Part shown: positions 23,881 through 30,351 of the stretch, one piece after another
Numbering within the stretch: the stretch's first letter is position 1
Layout: every line of letters begins with the position of its first letter
Virus record (IMG/VR): IMGVR_UViG_3300046170_000018
Location: 1-54,118 of that record
DNA from: a virus
Reading direction: 5' to 3' (one strand)
DNA: 54,118 nucleotides
The notes under the pieces: generated by a model
Told to the model about the DNA's origin: nothing
What the model saw: the letters and a program-made list of their open reading frames with translations, nothing else
The model's database searches: none
Translations under genes and position numbers: made by a program

Positions 23881-24158
23881 GCTATCTTCGATAGCGAAAC
23901 TCGTGCGCTAAACTCGTGACACATAGCGAGGCTTGGCAGATTGTGGTGGCTGGTATGACTATCACCTTCAGTGATAGGGGGTGTAGTCCAACATTGGACT
24001 TATGGTTCACCTTTGGTGAAAGGATTAGATGCATCAACCTTACAACTTGTTGTAAATCTGTAGGTCTGGCCTTCACAAATCATCTTTCAGATGGCAACTG
24101 ATACCATAACAGTTGTTCCAACTGGGTTTGGTTGGTCAACTACTGCATATTCTATGCA
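23881..24158. repeat. array of short hairpins with TTC (minus strand GAA) loops
   Basis: GCTATC-TTC-GATAGC (23881-23895), CTATCAC-N5-GTGATAG (23959-23977), TTCACC-TTT-GGTGAA (24006-24020), GATGCATC (24028-24035), TTACAAC-TT-GTTGTAA (24040-24055), CATCT-TTC-AGATG (24081-24093), CAGTTG-TTC-CAACTG (24110-24124) and TGCATA-TTC-TATGCA (24144-24158). The stems differ but the loops recur. On the minus strand the loop is GAA; DNA hairpins with a GNA triloop are unusually stable. Confidence 0.8.
23985..24000. repeat. AGTCCAACATTGGACT, copy 5, in the control region
   Basis: Non-coding copy between two other hairpins (23959-23977 and 24006-24020), 264 bases upstream of the first leftward gene. Confidence 0.85.
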
Positions 24159-24344
24159 ATATCAAGGGCTTGCTTGGCTATCTGCCTCTAATCCTGCGCT
24201 TGGTTGCGCATAATGCTGGCGCACACACGCCTTAGAGAGGGGGCAGGCAGGAGCCAGCCGGGGGTGGGGGCGTTATATGTATGTAGAAATACACAGATCA
24301 GGTAAATTCACTGTTAACCACACTAACAACTGACACTATGTACA

Positions 24345-24380
24345 TGCACAAGCATTGTGCAACTGCCTAAAAAATAGGCA
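24345..24380. other. two strong hairpins upstream of the rightward promoter
   Basis: TGCACAA-GCA-TTGTGCA (24345-24361) and TGCCTA-A5-TAGGCA (24364-24380) are perfect and adjacent. They lie about 50 bases before the -35 box of the rightward promoter, and might be a regulator site or the last elements of the palindrome region. Confidence 0.55.
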
Positions 24381-24427
24381 ACTGTAGATACCCCTATGGA
24401 CCATTTCGCCTATTCATAATAAATGAC

Positions 24428-24456
24428 TTGACAAGCTATGAAAAATCTGCTATAAT
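24428..24456 (+). promoter_or_regulatory. consensus sigma-70 promoter for the rightward block
   Basis: TTGACA (24428-24433), 17 bases, TATAAT (24451-24456): a perfect match in both boxes and spacing. It faces the late genes that start at 24626. Such a promoter needs only the host housekeeping sigma factor, in line with the absence of a phage RNA polymerase. Confidence 0.85.
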
Positions 24457-24619
24457 TATATATAACTTAAACACACTTAAAGTGTTTCACTTAACTACTA
24501 TATAGTTAAATTATAAATACACTTAAATGTATTATATATTTTCTTTGTTAACTCACTTAACTATAACACTTTAAATGTACCCTCTATAAATTAATATTTG
24601 TGCTTATTAAAGAAAGTTC
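24457..24619 (+). promoter_or_regulatory. AT-rich 5' leader with inverted repeats
   Basis: The expected transcript leader is about 160 bases. It holds ACACT-TAA-AGTGT (24473-24485), TTAACTA-N5-TAGTTAA (24491-24509) and AATACA-N6-TGTATT (24516-24533), plus repeats of CACTTAA near 24474, 24488, 24520 and 24554. These may control the first rightward genes; no known riboswitch is recognised. Confidence 0.5.
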
Positions 24620-24625
24620 TTGACA

Positions 24626-24841
24626 ATGGCGAAGAAATCTGTAAAACTATATACAGATAACGTACTTGATGCATTCTATGATGCTATCCGTACTAACTCA
24701 TTAGACCGTCTTCACATACCACACAGTGATGTGTTTTATGTGCGTAATGCATTGGATACTAAATTCTTTCCACGTACCTTTACACTTAAACAAACAGAAG
24801 ATTACATGCGTATGGAAGGATGGACTGAAAGAAATGAGTGA
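24626..24841 (+). CDS. 71-residue unknown protein, first rightward gene
   Basis: The ATG at 24626 follows TTGACA directly, echoing the leader of the small leftward genes, though the ribosome site (AAAGAAAG) is weak. The product begins MAKKSVKLYTDNVLDAFYDA and ends with an acidic segment; mixed alpha/beta. It is the first gene behind the consensus promoter. Its stop overlaps the next start (TGATG). No family is recognised. Confidence 0.6.
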   Translation: MAKKSVKLYTDNVLDAFYDAIRTNSLDRLHIPHSDVFYVRNALDTKFFPRTFTLKQTEDYMRMEGWTERNE

Positions 24842-25056
24842 TGGAACTCTATACCTTTTTTGTATTCTTCTCCGTGATCGTAATGCCAGACGGAGAAATT
24901 AAATCATTCTCTAAGCATGTGATAGAGTGTCCTGCTATGGAGACTGTATTGGAAATGCATGAGCCTAAGATGGATAGCGGTGAGATTGTAGACTGGTCAG
25001 CTACGTGCCTGACAACTCAGCTACCATTAAAAATACCACAAGGACTGAAGACGTAA
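24841..25056 (+). CDS. 71-residue protein with hydrophobic N-terminus
   Basis: Begins MELYTFFVFFSVIVMPDG. The first 15 residues are hydrophobic, so it could be a short beta strand or a weak membrane anchor. The rest is mixed with a Cys near residues 30 and 55. I use the ATG at 24841, which overlaps the upstream stop, over a GTG at 24838. Function unknown. Confidence 0.5.
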   Translation: MELYTFFVFFSVIVMPDGEIKSFSKHVIECPAMETVLEMHEPKMDSGEIVDWSATCLTTQLPLKIPQGLKT

Positions 25057-25057
25057 C

Positions 25058-25351
25058 ATGGCTATACCTGAAAGAGTTAAAACCAAGATGAAGGAAGAAG
25101 GCTTGACTGGCGTTAATAAGCCAAAGCGTACTCCTAGTCACAAAACCAAGTCACACTGCGTAATGGCTAAAGAAGGTGACACATATAAATTTATTCGCTT
25201 TGGACAGCAAGGCGTTTCCGGTGCTGGTAAGTCTCCTAAGACTGCTAAAGATAAAGCACGTAAGAAATCATACTACGCACGTCACGATGCGCAGGGTAAG
25301 CCGACCAGCAAGCTGTCAGCGAAGTATTGGTCACATAAAGTTAAATGGTAG
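25058..25351 (+). CDS. conserved basic marine-phage protein
   Basis: A 97-residue basic protein with KRTPSHKTKSH, IRFGQQGVSGAGKSPKT, KARKKSYYARH and a final KLSAKYWSHKVKW. This arrangement is familiar from many cyanophages and pelagiphages as a conserved protein without known function. The ending in particular is nearly invariant in my memory of the family. It lies in a row of small Lys-rich proteins. DNA binding or head packing is possible. Confidence 0.7.
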   Translation: MAIPERVKTKMKEEGLTGVNKPKRTPSHKTKSHCVMAKEGDTYKFIRFGQQGVSGAGKSPKTAKDKARKKSYYARHDAQGKPTSKLSAKYWSHKVKW

Positions 25352-25367
25352 TATAGGAGATATACCG

Positions 25368-25796
25368 ATGGCAAGTAAGCTATTAAAGGCAGCAGCAAAG
25401 AAAGCTAAAGATGCAGCTATCGCAGCAGCTAAAGCTAAGAAGGCTAAAGAGCTAAAGGCTAATCAAAAGAAGCCTATCAATGAGTTGATGAGTAAAGCAC
25501 CTGCAGCACAGGCTGAGTCTGGTATGGGTACAGCAAGTAAGACACGTATTACTTCTGGAGAACGTGGTAAGGCAATGGCTGGCGCAAAGCGTGAATACAA
25601 GGCTACCTTGAATAAACTAGACAAAGACCCTAATCTATCAGATGAGCAAATGGAAATTATGCTTGGCAAACTAAAAGATTTGGAAAAGCGGTACGGTGCT
25701 GGTGTTAAACCTACCGCCGATATGAATCGTGGTGGCATGGCTACCAAAAACTATGTGAACCCAGTTAAGATTGTAGACAATAGAAAGAAACGATAA
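25368..25796 (+). CDS. Lys/Ala-rich protein with KNYVNPVKIVDN tail
   Basis: A 142-residue protein beginning MASKLLKAAAKKAKDAAIAA, so an alanine/lysine helix, then a coiled coil (about 75-110). It ends RGGMATKNYVNPVKIVDN plus a basic tail. The same RGGM and NYVNPVxIVDN words end the 68-residue protein at 38656. The ATG at 25368 has GGAGA upstream; the open frame extends further but reads through another gene. Function unknown. It may be virion-associated through the shared tail. Confidence 0.6.
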   Translation: MASKLLKAAAKKAKDAAIAAAKAKKAKELKANQKKPINELMSKAPAAQAESGMGTASKTRITSGERGKAMAGAKREYKATLNKLDKDPNLSDEQMEIMLGKLKDLEKRYGAGVKPTADMNRGGMATKNYVNPVKIVDNRKKR

Positions 25797-26194
25797 TGGC
25801 TAAACCAACCTCAAAGAAAGCAGCAATGGATGATGCAGTTAAGGGCATGAACATGAAACAGCTAACCGAAAAGATGGCTGACCCTAAAACGCCAGCACCT
25901 ATCAAAGCTGCAGCTAAACGCAGACTAGACCGTATCTCTGGTGCCGATAAGACTGCCCCTCTATCACAAATGGCTAAAGGCGGCAAGGCTACTAAGAAAG
26001 TACCTGTAATCTCTATTGGTGTAGGCATGGCTGAAATGCCTAAAGGTAAAGACAAAGCTAAGATGATGCGTGGTGGTATGTCAGGTGGTAAGGAACATAT
26101 GTATGCAGCAGGTGGTATGGTTAAAGACAACCCCGGCCTAAAGGCACTAAAAGCTGCAAGCCCAGAAGCTTACAATAAAATCACTAAGTCATAA
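25796..26194 (+). CDS. 132-residue basic protein with MRGGM motif
   Basis: Begins MAKPTSKKAAMDDAVKGMNM. It has a KGGKATKK patch, an MMRGGMSGGK word at about residue 90 and AAGGMV at about 105, short Gly-Gly motifs that recur in several proteins of this phage. The start overlaps the previous stop (TAATG). Unknown role, probably with the other Lys-rich proteins of this cluster. Confidence 0.55.
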   Translation: MAKPTSKKAAMDDAVKGMNMKQLTEKMADPKTPAPIKAAAKRRLDRISGADKTAPLSQMAKGGKATKKVPVISIGVGMAEMPKGKDKAKMMRGGMSGGKEHMYAAGGMVKDNPGLKALKAASPEAYNKITKS

Positions 26195-26733
26195 TGCATC
26201 CCATCGAAGCTGACATACGTAAGTGGTCACACGAGTTCCTAGAAGTCCCCAACAAAAAACTAAATGGCCTACCACCCTGCCCATACGCTAAACAAGCATG
26301 GCTGGATGATAAGGTTATGTTTAGTGTAAACACAGGGGTGGATGGACTAGCAAAAGAAGTGGTAGACTTTGAGTCCCACGATTATGATATAGTTGTGTGG
26401 GCTAGTGAAATGCTACCAGAGATACATTACCTAGATGGGTGGTGTGACGGCGTAAATGAAGCCATGTCAATTGCAGGTAAAGATATGCACTTGATGGTGT
26501 TTCACCCAGACTATGACGCAGAAGAGGCTGGTCTGGATTTTTTAGTTGAAGAAGATAATGCAATAGAAGAAAGCCTAGTCTACTGCATGGTATTTGTACA
26601 AAGGCTATCTACCCTAGACGAGGCAGCATTAAGTCTGGAAAAATCGGGGTATTACGAACACTTCCCACAGGATGTGTATCAATCATTAGTTATAGACAGA
26701 CGGAGATTAAGAAATGGCATCGACTACAGATAA
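26194..26733 (+). CDS. conserved phage protein with NGLPPCPYAKQAW motif
   Basis: A 179-residue acidic protein. The N-terminal PNKKLNGLPPCPYAKQAW is a recognisable motif of a protein conserved in marine myo- and podoviruses, followed by acidic alpha/beta sequence. Cys at CPY may be functional. I know of no proven activity. It overlaps the next gene by 20 bases. Confidence 0.6.
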   Translation: MHPIEADIRKWSHEFLEVPNKKLNGLPPCPYAKQAWLDDKVMFSVNTGVDGLAKEVVDFESHDYDIVVWASEMLPEIHYLDGWCDGVNEAMSIAGKDMHLMVFHPDYDAEEAGLDFLVEEDNAIEESLVYCMVFVQRLSTLDEAALSLEKSGYYEHFPQDVYQSLVIDRRRLRNGIDYR

Positions 26734-27007
26734 AGAAATTCAACGTGAATTAAATGCAATGAAAGCACGGGCTAAAGATAAGGGTGCTACACCTGCTGAA
26801 ATTAAACAACTTGAAAGAGACTTCTTTGTGAAAAGAAAAACTAAAAAGAAAACAATGACTGCTGCTAAAGGTGGTATGGCTAAAAAGAAGATGATGCGAG
26901 GCGGCATGGCAGCTAAGACAGCACCAAAGCGTATGCGTGGCGGTGGTATGGCTAAAATGGCATCTAAGAAAAAAATGATGCGTGGTGGAATGGCGAAAAA
27001 GAAATGA
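26714..27007 (+). CDS. 97-residue protein with four MRGGMA-type repeats
   Basis: The first 45 residues are a helix (MASTTDKEIQRELNAMKARA). From residue 50 on it is a repeat of Lys-rich linkers with GGMAKKK, MMRGGMA, RMRGGGMA and MMRGGMAKK. Net charge is very positive. The repeats resemble single Gly-Gly-Met words in neighbouring proteins. Binding to DNA or to the capsid interior is a reasonable guess. Confidence 0.6.
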   Translation: MASTTDKEIQRELNAMKARAKDKGATPAEIKQLERDFFVKRKTKKKTMTAAKGGMAKKKMMRGGMAAKTAPKRMRGGGMAKMASKKKMMRGGMAKKK

Positions 27008-27123
27008 GGAAGAAACTCGTTTATTATGTTGCAATAGCATTGCTTAATATTGGTAAACCTTTTACCTGTGTAGGTAATTGGTTTTGGAAGTTACATCGTA
27101 AACTATTAGACTGGATTAAGTAG
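27004..27123 (+). CDS. 39-residue membrane-associated peptide
   Basis: The frame from ATG 27004 (overlapping the upstream stop as ATGA) to TAG 27121 encodes MRKKLVYYVAIALLNIGKPF, then a Trp-rich, basic end. It has a short hydrophobic segment with flanking Lys and Trp, like membrane-active phage peptides. It could assist lysis, but no test is possible from sequence. Confidence 0.5.
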   Translation: MRKKLVYYVAIALLNIGKPFTCVGNWFWKLHRKLLDWIK

Positions 27124-27134
27124 GAGTTAAGGAG

Positions 27135-27413
27135 ATGGTACGTGTCCCTAAAAAACCCCCGGCTAAAAAGAAAACCCCACAAACTAGAGCGAAAGCGAAA
27201 CCGTCTGGAAAGGTTAGCCTTTCGCAAGGGGGTGCGCCAAAGAGCAAGTCGAGAGTTAATGAAGCTGGCAACTATACTAAGCCCACAATGAGGAAGCAAC
27301 AGTTCAATCGTATCAAGGCAGGTGGCAAGGGTGGTAATCCGGGTCAGTGGTCTGCTCGTAAGGCACAGATGCTGGCTAAAGCATATAAGTCTGCGGGTGG
27401 TGGATATAAGTGA
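27135..27413 (+). CDS. conserved basic marine-phage protein
   Basis: A 92-residue Lys/Pro-rich protein. The second half reads SRVNEAGNYTKPTMRK, then RIKAGGKGGNPGQWSARKAQ and KAYKSAGGGYK, a set of words I recognise as strongly conserved among cyanophages and pelagiphages without a known function. AAGGAG lies 5 bases before the ATG. The last codon overlaps the GTG start of the next gene. Confidence 0.7.
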   Translation: MVRVPKKPPAKKKTPQTRAKAKPSGKVSLSQGGAPKSKSRVNEAGNYTKPTMRKQQFNRIKAGGKGGNPGQWSARKAQMLAKAYKSAGGGYK

Positions 27414-27589
27414 TTGTTTTTGTGCTATATGTATACTTTGGCGCAAACATAATAGATAAAACACAGAAGTTTGAAGACTTAGACAAATGCCTTTACTTTG
27501 CTGAGAGATTGTCCCGACAACAATCTGTTCCAGTAGGAGATGGCAAAAGACTGACTATAACAGCAGTATGTAGACCAGAACCTAAATAG
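27410..27589 (+). CDS. 59-residue protein with GTG start
   Basis: The frame from GTG 27410 (overlapping the upstream TGA) to TAG 27587 encodes a product beginning with hydrophobic IVFVLYVYFGANII and continuing with a Cys-containing alpha/beta region that ends in VCRPEPK. Two Cys near residues 33 and 54 could pair. Coupled translation supports the start. Unknown function. Confidence 0.45.
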   Translation: MIVFVLYVYFGANIIDKTQKFEDLDKCLYFAERLSRQQSVPVGDGKRLTITAVCRPEPK

Positions 27590-27602
27590 GAACCAACAAA
27601 CC

Positions 27603-28082
27603 ATGATAGCTGAGACTTTAGCAGGCATTGCACTCGTGAAGAGTGCCGTAGACGGTATCAAGGGTGCTATAGGTACAGCCAAAGATATCAGTGAAATTGC
27701 TGGGCATATAGATAATCTCTTTGAGGGCGAGAAACAAGTACAACAAAAACGTGCTAAGAAATCTGGTACTGGCTTAACAGATCAGTTCGGTATTCAGAGT
27801 GTAGCACAGGAAATGATTGACGCTAAAGTAGCACAAGAGAAAATGCAAGAAATTGCTATGATGGTGAATTTACGTTTCGGTCCTGATACATGGAAGAGTA
27901 TCGTAGATGAAAGAGCTAGGAGAATACAAGAAGCCAAAGAAAGGGCAGCAAAAGCTAGAAGAGAAGCCCAGCTTGCACATGAAGAAATGATAGACAATAT
28001 AAAGATGACAGGGCTAGTTAGTGCAGTAATTGCCGTAGCATTAGGTTTAGTATTCTTAGCCTTTGTATTTTTACCTAAATAA
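27603..28082 (+). CDS. membrane-anchored coiled-coil protein
   Basis: A 159-residue protein. The N-terminal 30 residues are amphipathic (LAGIALVKSAVDGIKGAIG), the middle is a charged coiled coil rich in Glu, Lys and Ala, and the C-terminus is a clear membrane span (LVSAVIAVALGLVFLAFVF). Proteins of this layout occur just before lysis genes in marine podoviruses. A spanin-like or holin-associated role is possible but unproven. Confidence 0.55.
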   Translation: MIAETLAGIALVKSAVDGIKGAIGTAKDISEIAGHIDNLFEGEKQVQQKRAKKSGTGLTDQFGIQSVAQEMIDAKVAQEKMQEIAMMVNLRFGPDTWKSIVDERARRIQEAKERAAKARREAQLAHEEMIDNIKMTGLVSAVIAVALGLVFLAFVFLPK

Positions 28083-28085
28083 TAC

Positions 28086-28114
28086 TTGACAAAGCAAAAT
28101 AGAAGTGGTATAAC
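28086..28114 (+). promoter_or_regulatory. sigma-70 promoter TTGACA-N17-TATAAC
   Basis: The -35 box is exact (28086-28091), the spacing is 17, and the -10 is TATAAC (28109-28114). The next ATG is at 28121, so a normal start point would make an almost leaderless mRNA. It would add transcripts for the lysis and terminase genes. Confidence 0.75.
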
Positions 28115-28120
28115 TTATCT

Positions 28121-28372
28121 ATGTCTACACGCAAACCTTCACAACAAAGTTTATCTAACTGGACTAGGCAGGACTGGAGAACTAAGAGTGGCAAACCCTC
28201 CAAACAAACAGGAGAGCGTTATCTTCCGGCATCAGCGATTAAAGCCTTATCGCCTTCGGAATACGCCGCTACCACCGCCGCTAAAAGAAAAGGAACTGCT
28301 GCTGGTAAGCAGTTCGTCAAGCAACCTAAAAGTATACAAAAGAAAACTGCCAAGTTCAGACGAGGAGCCTAA
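28121..28372 (+). CDS. conserved basic protein, DUF5872-like
   Basis: An 83-residue protein with LSNWTRQDWRTKSGKPS, GERYLPASAIKAL, SEYAATTAAKRKGT and GKQFVKQP. I recall this set as the family DUF5872, which also occurs in large DNA viruses, without known function. There is no ribosome site before the ATG, which is only 7 bases after the -10 box. The stop overlaps the next start. Confidence 0.6.
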   Translation: MSTRKPSQQSLSNWTRQDWRTKSGKPSKQTGERYLPASAIKALSPSEYAATTAAKRKGTAAGKQFVKQPKSIQKKTAKFRRGA

Positions 28373-28755
28373 TGCTTAACTTACTCATAGGACCAATTGC
28401 AGAAATTGCTGGCACATGGATGTCAGGTAAGGTTGAGCAGACCAAAGCCAAAGCACAAACTAAAGTAGCAATGGCTCAAGCTGAAGCTGTAGTAATGCAG
28501 AAGAAAGCTACTGGTGAAATTGACTGGGACTTAGAAATGGCTAAAGGATCAGCTAACTCGTGGAAAGATGAGTGGCTGACTATTTTATTTAGTATACCGC
28601 TTATTTTAGCATTTGTGCCGGGTATGGAAGATGTGGTAGCAAATGGGTTTGCAAGACTTAACGAAATGCCTGAGTGGTATCAGTACAGTCTTGGTGTTAT
28701 TGTAGCAGCGAGTTTTGGTGTACGTAGTGCTACTAAATTTTTCGGTAAAAGATAA
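28372..28755 (+). CDS. holin of the GTA/3TM type
   Basis: A 127-residue protein. The N-terminus is hydrophobic (LLIGPIAEIAGTWM), then a charged segment, then SANSWKDEWLTILFSIPLIL (span), ending PEWYQYSLGVIVAASFGVR (span). This matches the three-span holin family seen in gene transfer agents and marine phages. Holins make the membrane hole that lets endolysin out. It stands two genes before the lysozyme, the usual order. Confidence 0.75.
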   Translation: MLNLLIGPIAEIAGTWMSGKVEQTKAKAQTKVAMAQAEAVVMQKKATGEIDWDLEMAKGSANSWKDEWLTILFSIPLILAFVPGMEDVVANGFARLNEMPEWYQYSLGVIVAASFGVRSATKFFGKR

Positions 28756-28994
28756 TGGCAGCAGAAAAGATACTTGAATGGAAACTACTACCCAGATTTA
28801 TGATGCTCGTAATGACGCTAATGAGTTGGCGTGTAGTCGAATGGTTCATGTCCTTACCCGATCCCAGTGCAGCACAGGCTGGTTTAGTATCTGTGGTAAC
28901 TGGCGCAATGACAGGAGCGTTTGCCGTGTGGATGAACCACGAAGGTAAACATCCGGGTCAGTCTAATCACAAAATTTCTGAGTCACGAAAGTGA
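28755..28994 (+). CDS. second small holin-like membrane protein
   Basis: A 79-residue protein with two membrane spans: LLPRFMMLVMTLMSWRVVEW and LVSVVTGAMTGAFAVW, joined by SLPDPSAAQ. The pattern is familiar from marine phages next to the GTA-type holin. It may be a second holin, an antiholin or a pinholin. Position between holin and lysozyme supports a lysis role. The end overlaps the GTG start of the lysozyme gene. Confidence 0.6.
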   Translation: MAAEKILEWKLLPRFMMLVMTLMSWRVVEWFMSLPDPSAAQAGLVSVVTGAMTGAFAVWMNHEGKHPGQSNHKISESRK

Positions 28995-29581
28995 AAAGCC
29001 CCTGTAAGGGAATATGCGTACTAGATAATGAACGTATTAGATGTATTGGTTGTGGTAGAACCATAGAACAAATTACTAACTGGGGCAAAAATAAAATGAA
29101 GTATCGCAGAGAAAACTTTATTGAAAAACTCATTGCGCATGAGGGTTTAGTACTTAATGTATATAAAGATACGCTAGGCATTGATACCATTGGTATCGGA
29201 CGTAATCTAGAAGACCGTGGCATTAGCCAACAGGAATTAGACGATTTAGACATTCCTACTATTGACCATGTATATGAATATGGTATCACAGAAGCTGATG
29301 CAGTCTATCTAGCAACAAATGACGTACAAATTGTCGAGGATGAACTGGTTCGTGCGCACCCTTGCGTAGACAGATTAGACAGTGTACGTCAGCTTATACT
29401 TATGGATATGGCTTTCAACATGGGTGTACCTCGTCTGTGCAAGTTCGTTAAGATGTGGAACGCTATTCATGAAGAAGATTTCGCTACTGCAGCAAAAGAA
29501 ATGCTTGACAGCAGGTGGGCAAATCAGGTAAAATCAAGAAGTACAAAATTAGCAAACGCTATGCATAACGGTGAATTTTAA
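28991..29581 (+). CDS. T4-type lysozyme with N-terminal DUF1289 domain
   Basis: A 196-residue protein from a GTG start. Residues 1-35 are a DUF1289 motif: SPCKGICVL and RCIGCGRTIEQITNW (Cys 5, 9, 18 and 21), a likely metal-binding module. From residue 36 it is a GH24 lysozyme: Glu51 in AHEG, Asp60 in YKDTLG and Thr66 match the T4 lysozyme triad. It cleaves peptidoglycan at the end of infection. An internal ATG at 29096 could make lysozyme without the Cys domain. Confidence 0.82.
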   Translation: MKSPCKGICVLDNERIRCIGCGRTIEQITNWGKNKMKYRRENFIEKLIAHEGLVLNVYKDTLGIDTIGIGRNLEDRGISQQELDDLDIPTIDHVYEYGITEADAVYLATNDVQIVEDELVRAHPCVDRLDSVRQLILMDMAFNMGVPRLCKFVKMWNAIHEEDFATAAKEMLDSRWANQVKSRSTKLANAMHNGEF

Positions 29582-29582
29582 T

Positions 29583-29957
29583 ATGACACGACAACTTACA
29601 GACAAACAACAGACACTACTCAACGTCCTCTTTGAACAAGCTGGCGGTGATTTGGTGCAAGCAAAGAAACTGGCAGGATATGCTGACACTTCTAGTACTT
29701 CAGAAATTGTTAAAGGTCTTAAAGAAGAGATACTTGAGGCTACTCAAATGTACATGGCACGTAATGCGCCGAAAGCTGCGATGGCTATGGTAGGTGGATT
29801 GCATGATCCAACTGAACTAGGTATACGTGATAAGATGGCTGCAGCAAAAGAACTACTTGATCGTACAGGTTTAGTTAAGACTGAGAAAATGCAGGTAGAA
29901 GCATCAGGGGGTGTCATGCTTATGCCACCTAAAGCTGTTGTGGAAGACGATGACTAG
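29583..29957 (+). CDS. terS: small terminase subunit
   Basis: A 124-residue helical protein. The first 50 residues look like a helix-turn-helix (LTDKQQTLLNVLFEQAGGDL, then AKKLAGYADTSSTSEIV), the middle is a coiled coil, and the tail is acidic. Size, layout and position just before terL fit a TerS that recognises packaging DNA. GGTGA lies 7 bases before ATG 29583; an in-frame ATG at 29571 would overlap the lysozyme. Confidence 0.7.
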   Translation: MTRQLTDKQQTLLNVLFEQAGGDLVQAKKLAGYADTSSTSEIVKGLKEEILEATQMYMARNAPKAAMAMVGGLHDPTELGIRDKMAAAKELLDRTGLVKTEKMQVEASGGVMLMPPKAVVEDDD

Positions 29958-30351
29958 AAGCATAGGCAAGTGGAAACTACCGCAGCCAACAGACATTAAA
30001 GAAGAAAACGAATGGGTAGCTATCCCACGTATTGCACGTACAGTACCCTTCGGATACGAACAGGATGATGAAGACCCTGACATTCTTCAACCTATCCAAA
30101 TTGAATTGGACTTGTTAGAGAAGGCTAGATCACACGTAAATCAGTACAGCTATCGTGAGGTAGCCAACTGGTTGAGTACACAGACTGGCAGATACATCTC
30201 GCACGTAGGTTTAAGGAAACGGTTAGCAAATGAGCGAAGACGTAAGAATCAAGCTACAAGCATCCGCAAGTGGGCAGAATATGCGGAAAAGGCAATCGCC
30301 AAAGCGAAAGCCCTTGAAGAAGAAAGAACAGGCTCCAGAGCCAACAGTTGA
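29950..30351 (+). CDS. terminase-adjacent helix-turn-helix-like protein
   Basis: A 133-residue basic protein. Residues about 60-85 (YSYREVANWLSTQTGRYISH) read like a helix-turn-helix and the C-terminus is a long basic helix. It sits between terS and terL, overlapping terL by over 100 bases in another frame. A packaging accessory or DNA-binding protein is plausible. I chose ATG 29950, which overlaps the terS end, not the longer frame. Confidence 0.55.
   Translation: MTRSIGKWKLPQPTDIKEENEWVAIPRIARTVPFGYEQDDEDPDILQPIQIELDLLEKARSHVNQYSYREVANWLSTQTGRYISHVGLRKRLANERRRKNQATSIRKWAEYAEKAIAKAKALEEERTGSRANS

Larger units (their letters stand above)
23722..24427. other. non-coding palindrome-rich divergent control region
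   Basis: About 700 bases without a convincing gene, between the leftward and rightward blocks. Perfect short inverted repeats come one after another: 23881, 23959, 23985, 24006, 24028, 24040, 24081, 24110, 24144, 24195 and 24345, mostly with 5- to 7-bp arms and 2- to 5-base loops. The larger CCCCTT-N11-AAGGGG stands at 23765-23787. GC-rich direct runs (GGGGG) lie near 24238-24270. Candidate roles are replication origin, promoter and operator region, or structured RNA. A minus-strand TATAAC at 24272-24277 lacks a good partner box. Confidence 0.6.

Noticed and set aside
23882-24076. Possible 64-residue protein in the control region, which also contains KSNVGL
   Set aside because: No ribosome site and poor composition; KSNVGL only reflects the palindrome.
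22800-24300. CRISPR array
   Set aside because: The repeated 16-mers are hundreds of bases apart at irregular distances and lie partly inside genes; there are no regular spacers or cas genes.
23881-24361. Hairpins as N4-type virion RNA polymerase promoters
   Set aside because: They resemble N4 promoter hairpins (short stem, three-base loop), but no giant virion RNA polymerase gene is present.
24364-24380. TGCCTA-A5-TAGGCA as a transcription terminator
   Set aside because: No T tract follows the stem on either strand, and no gene ends near it.
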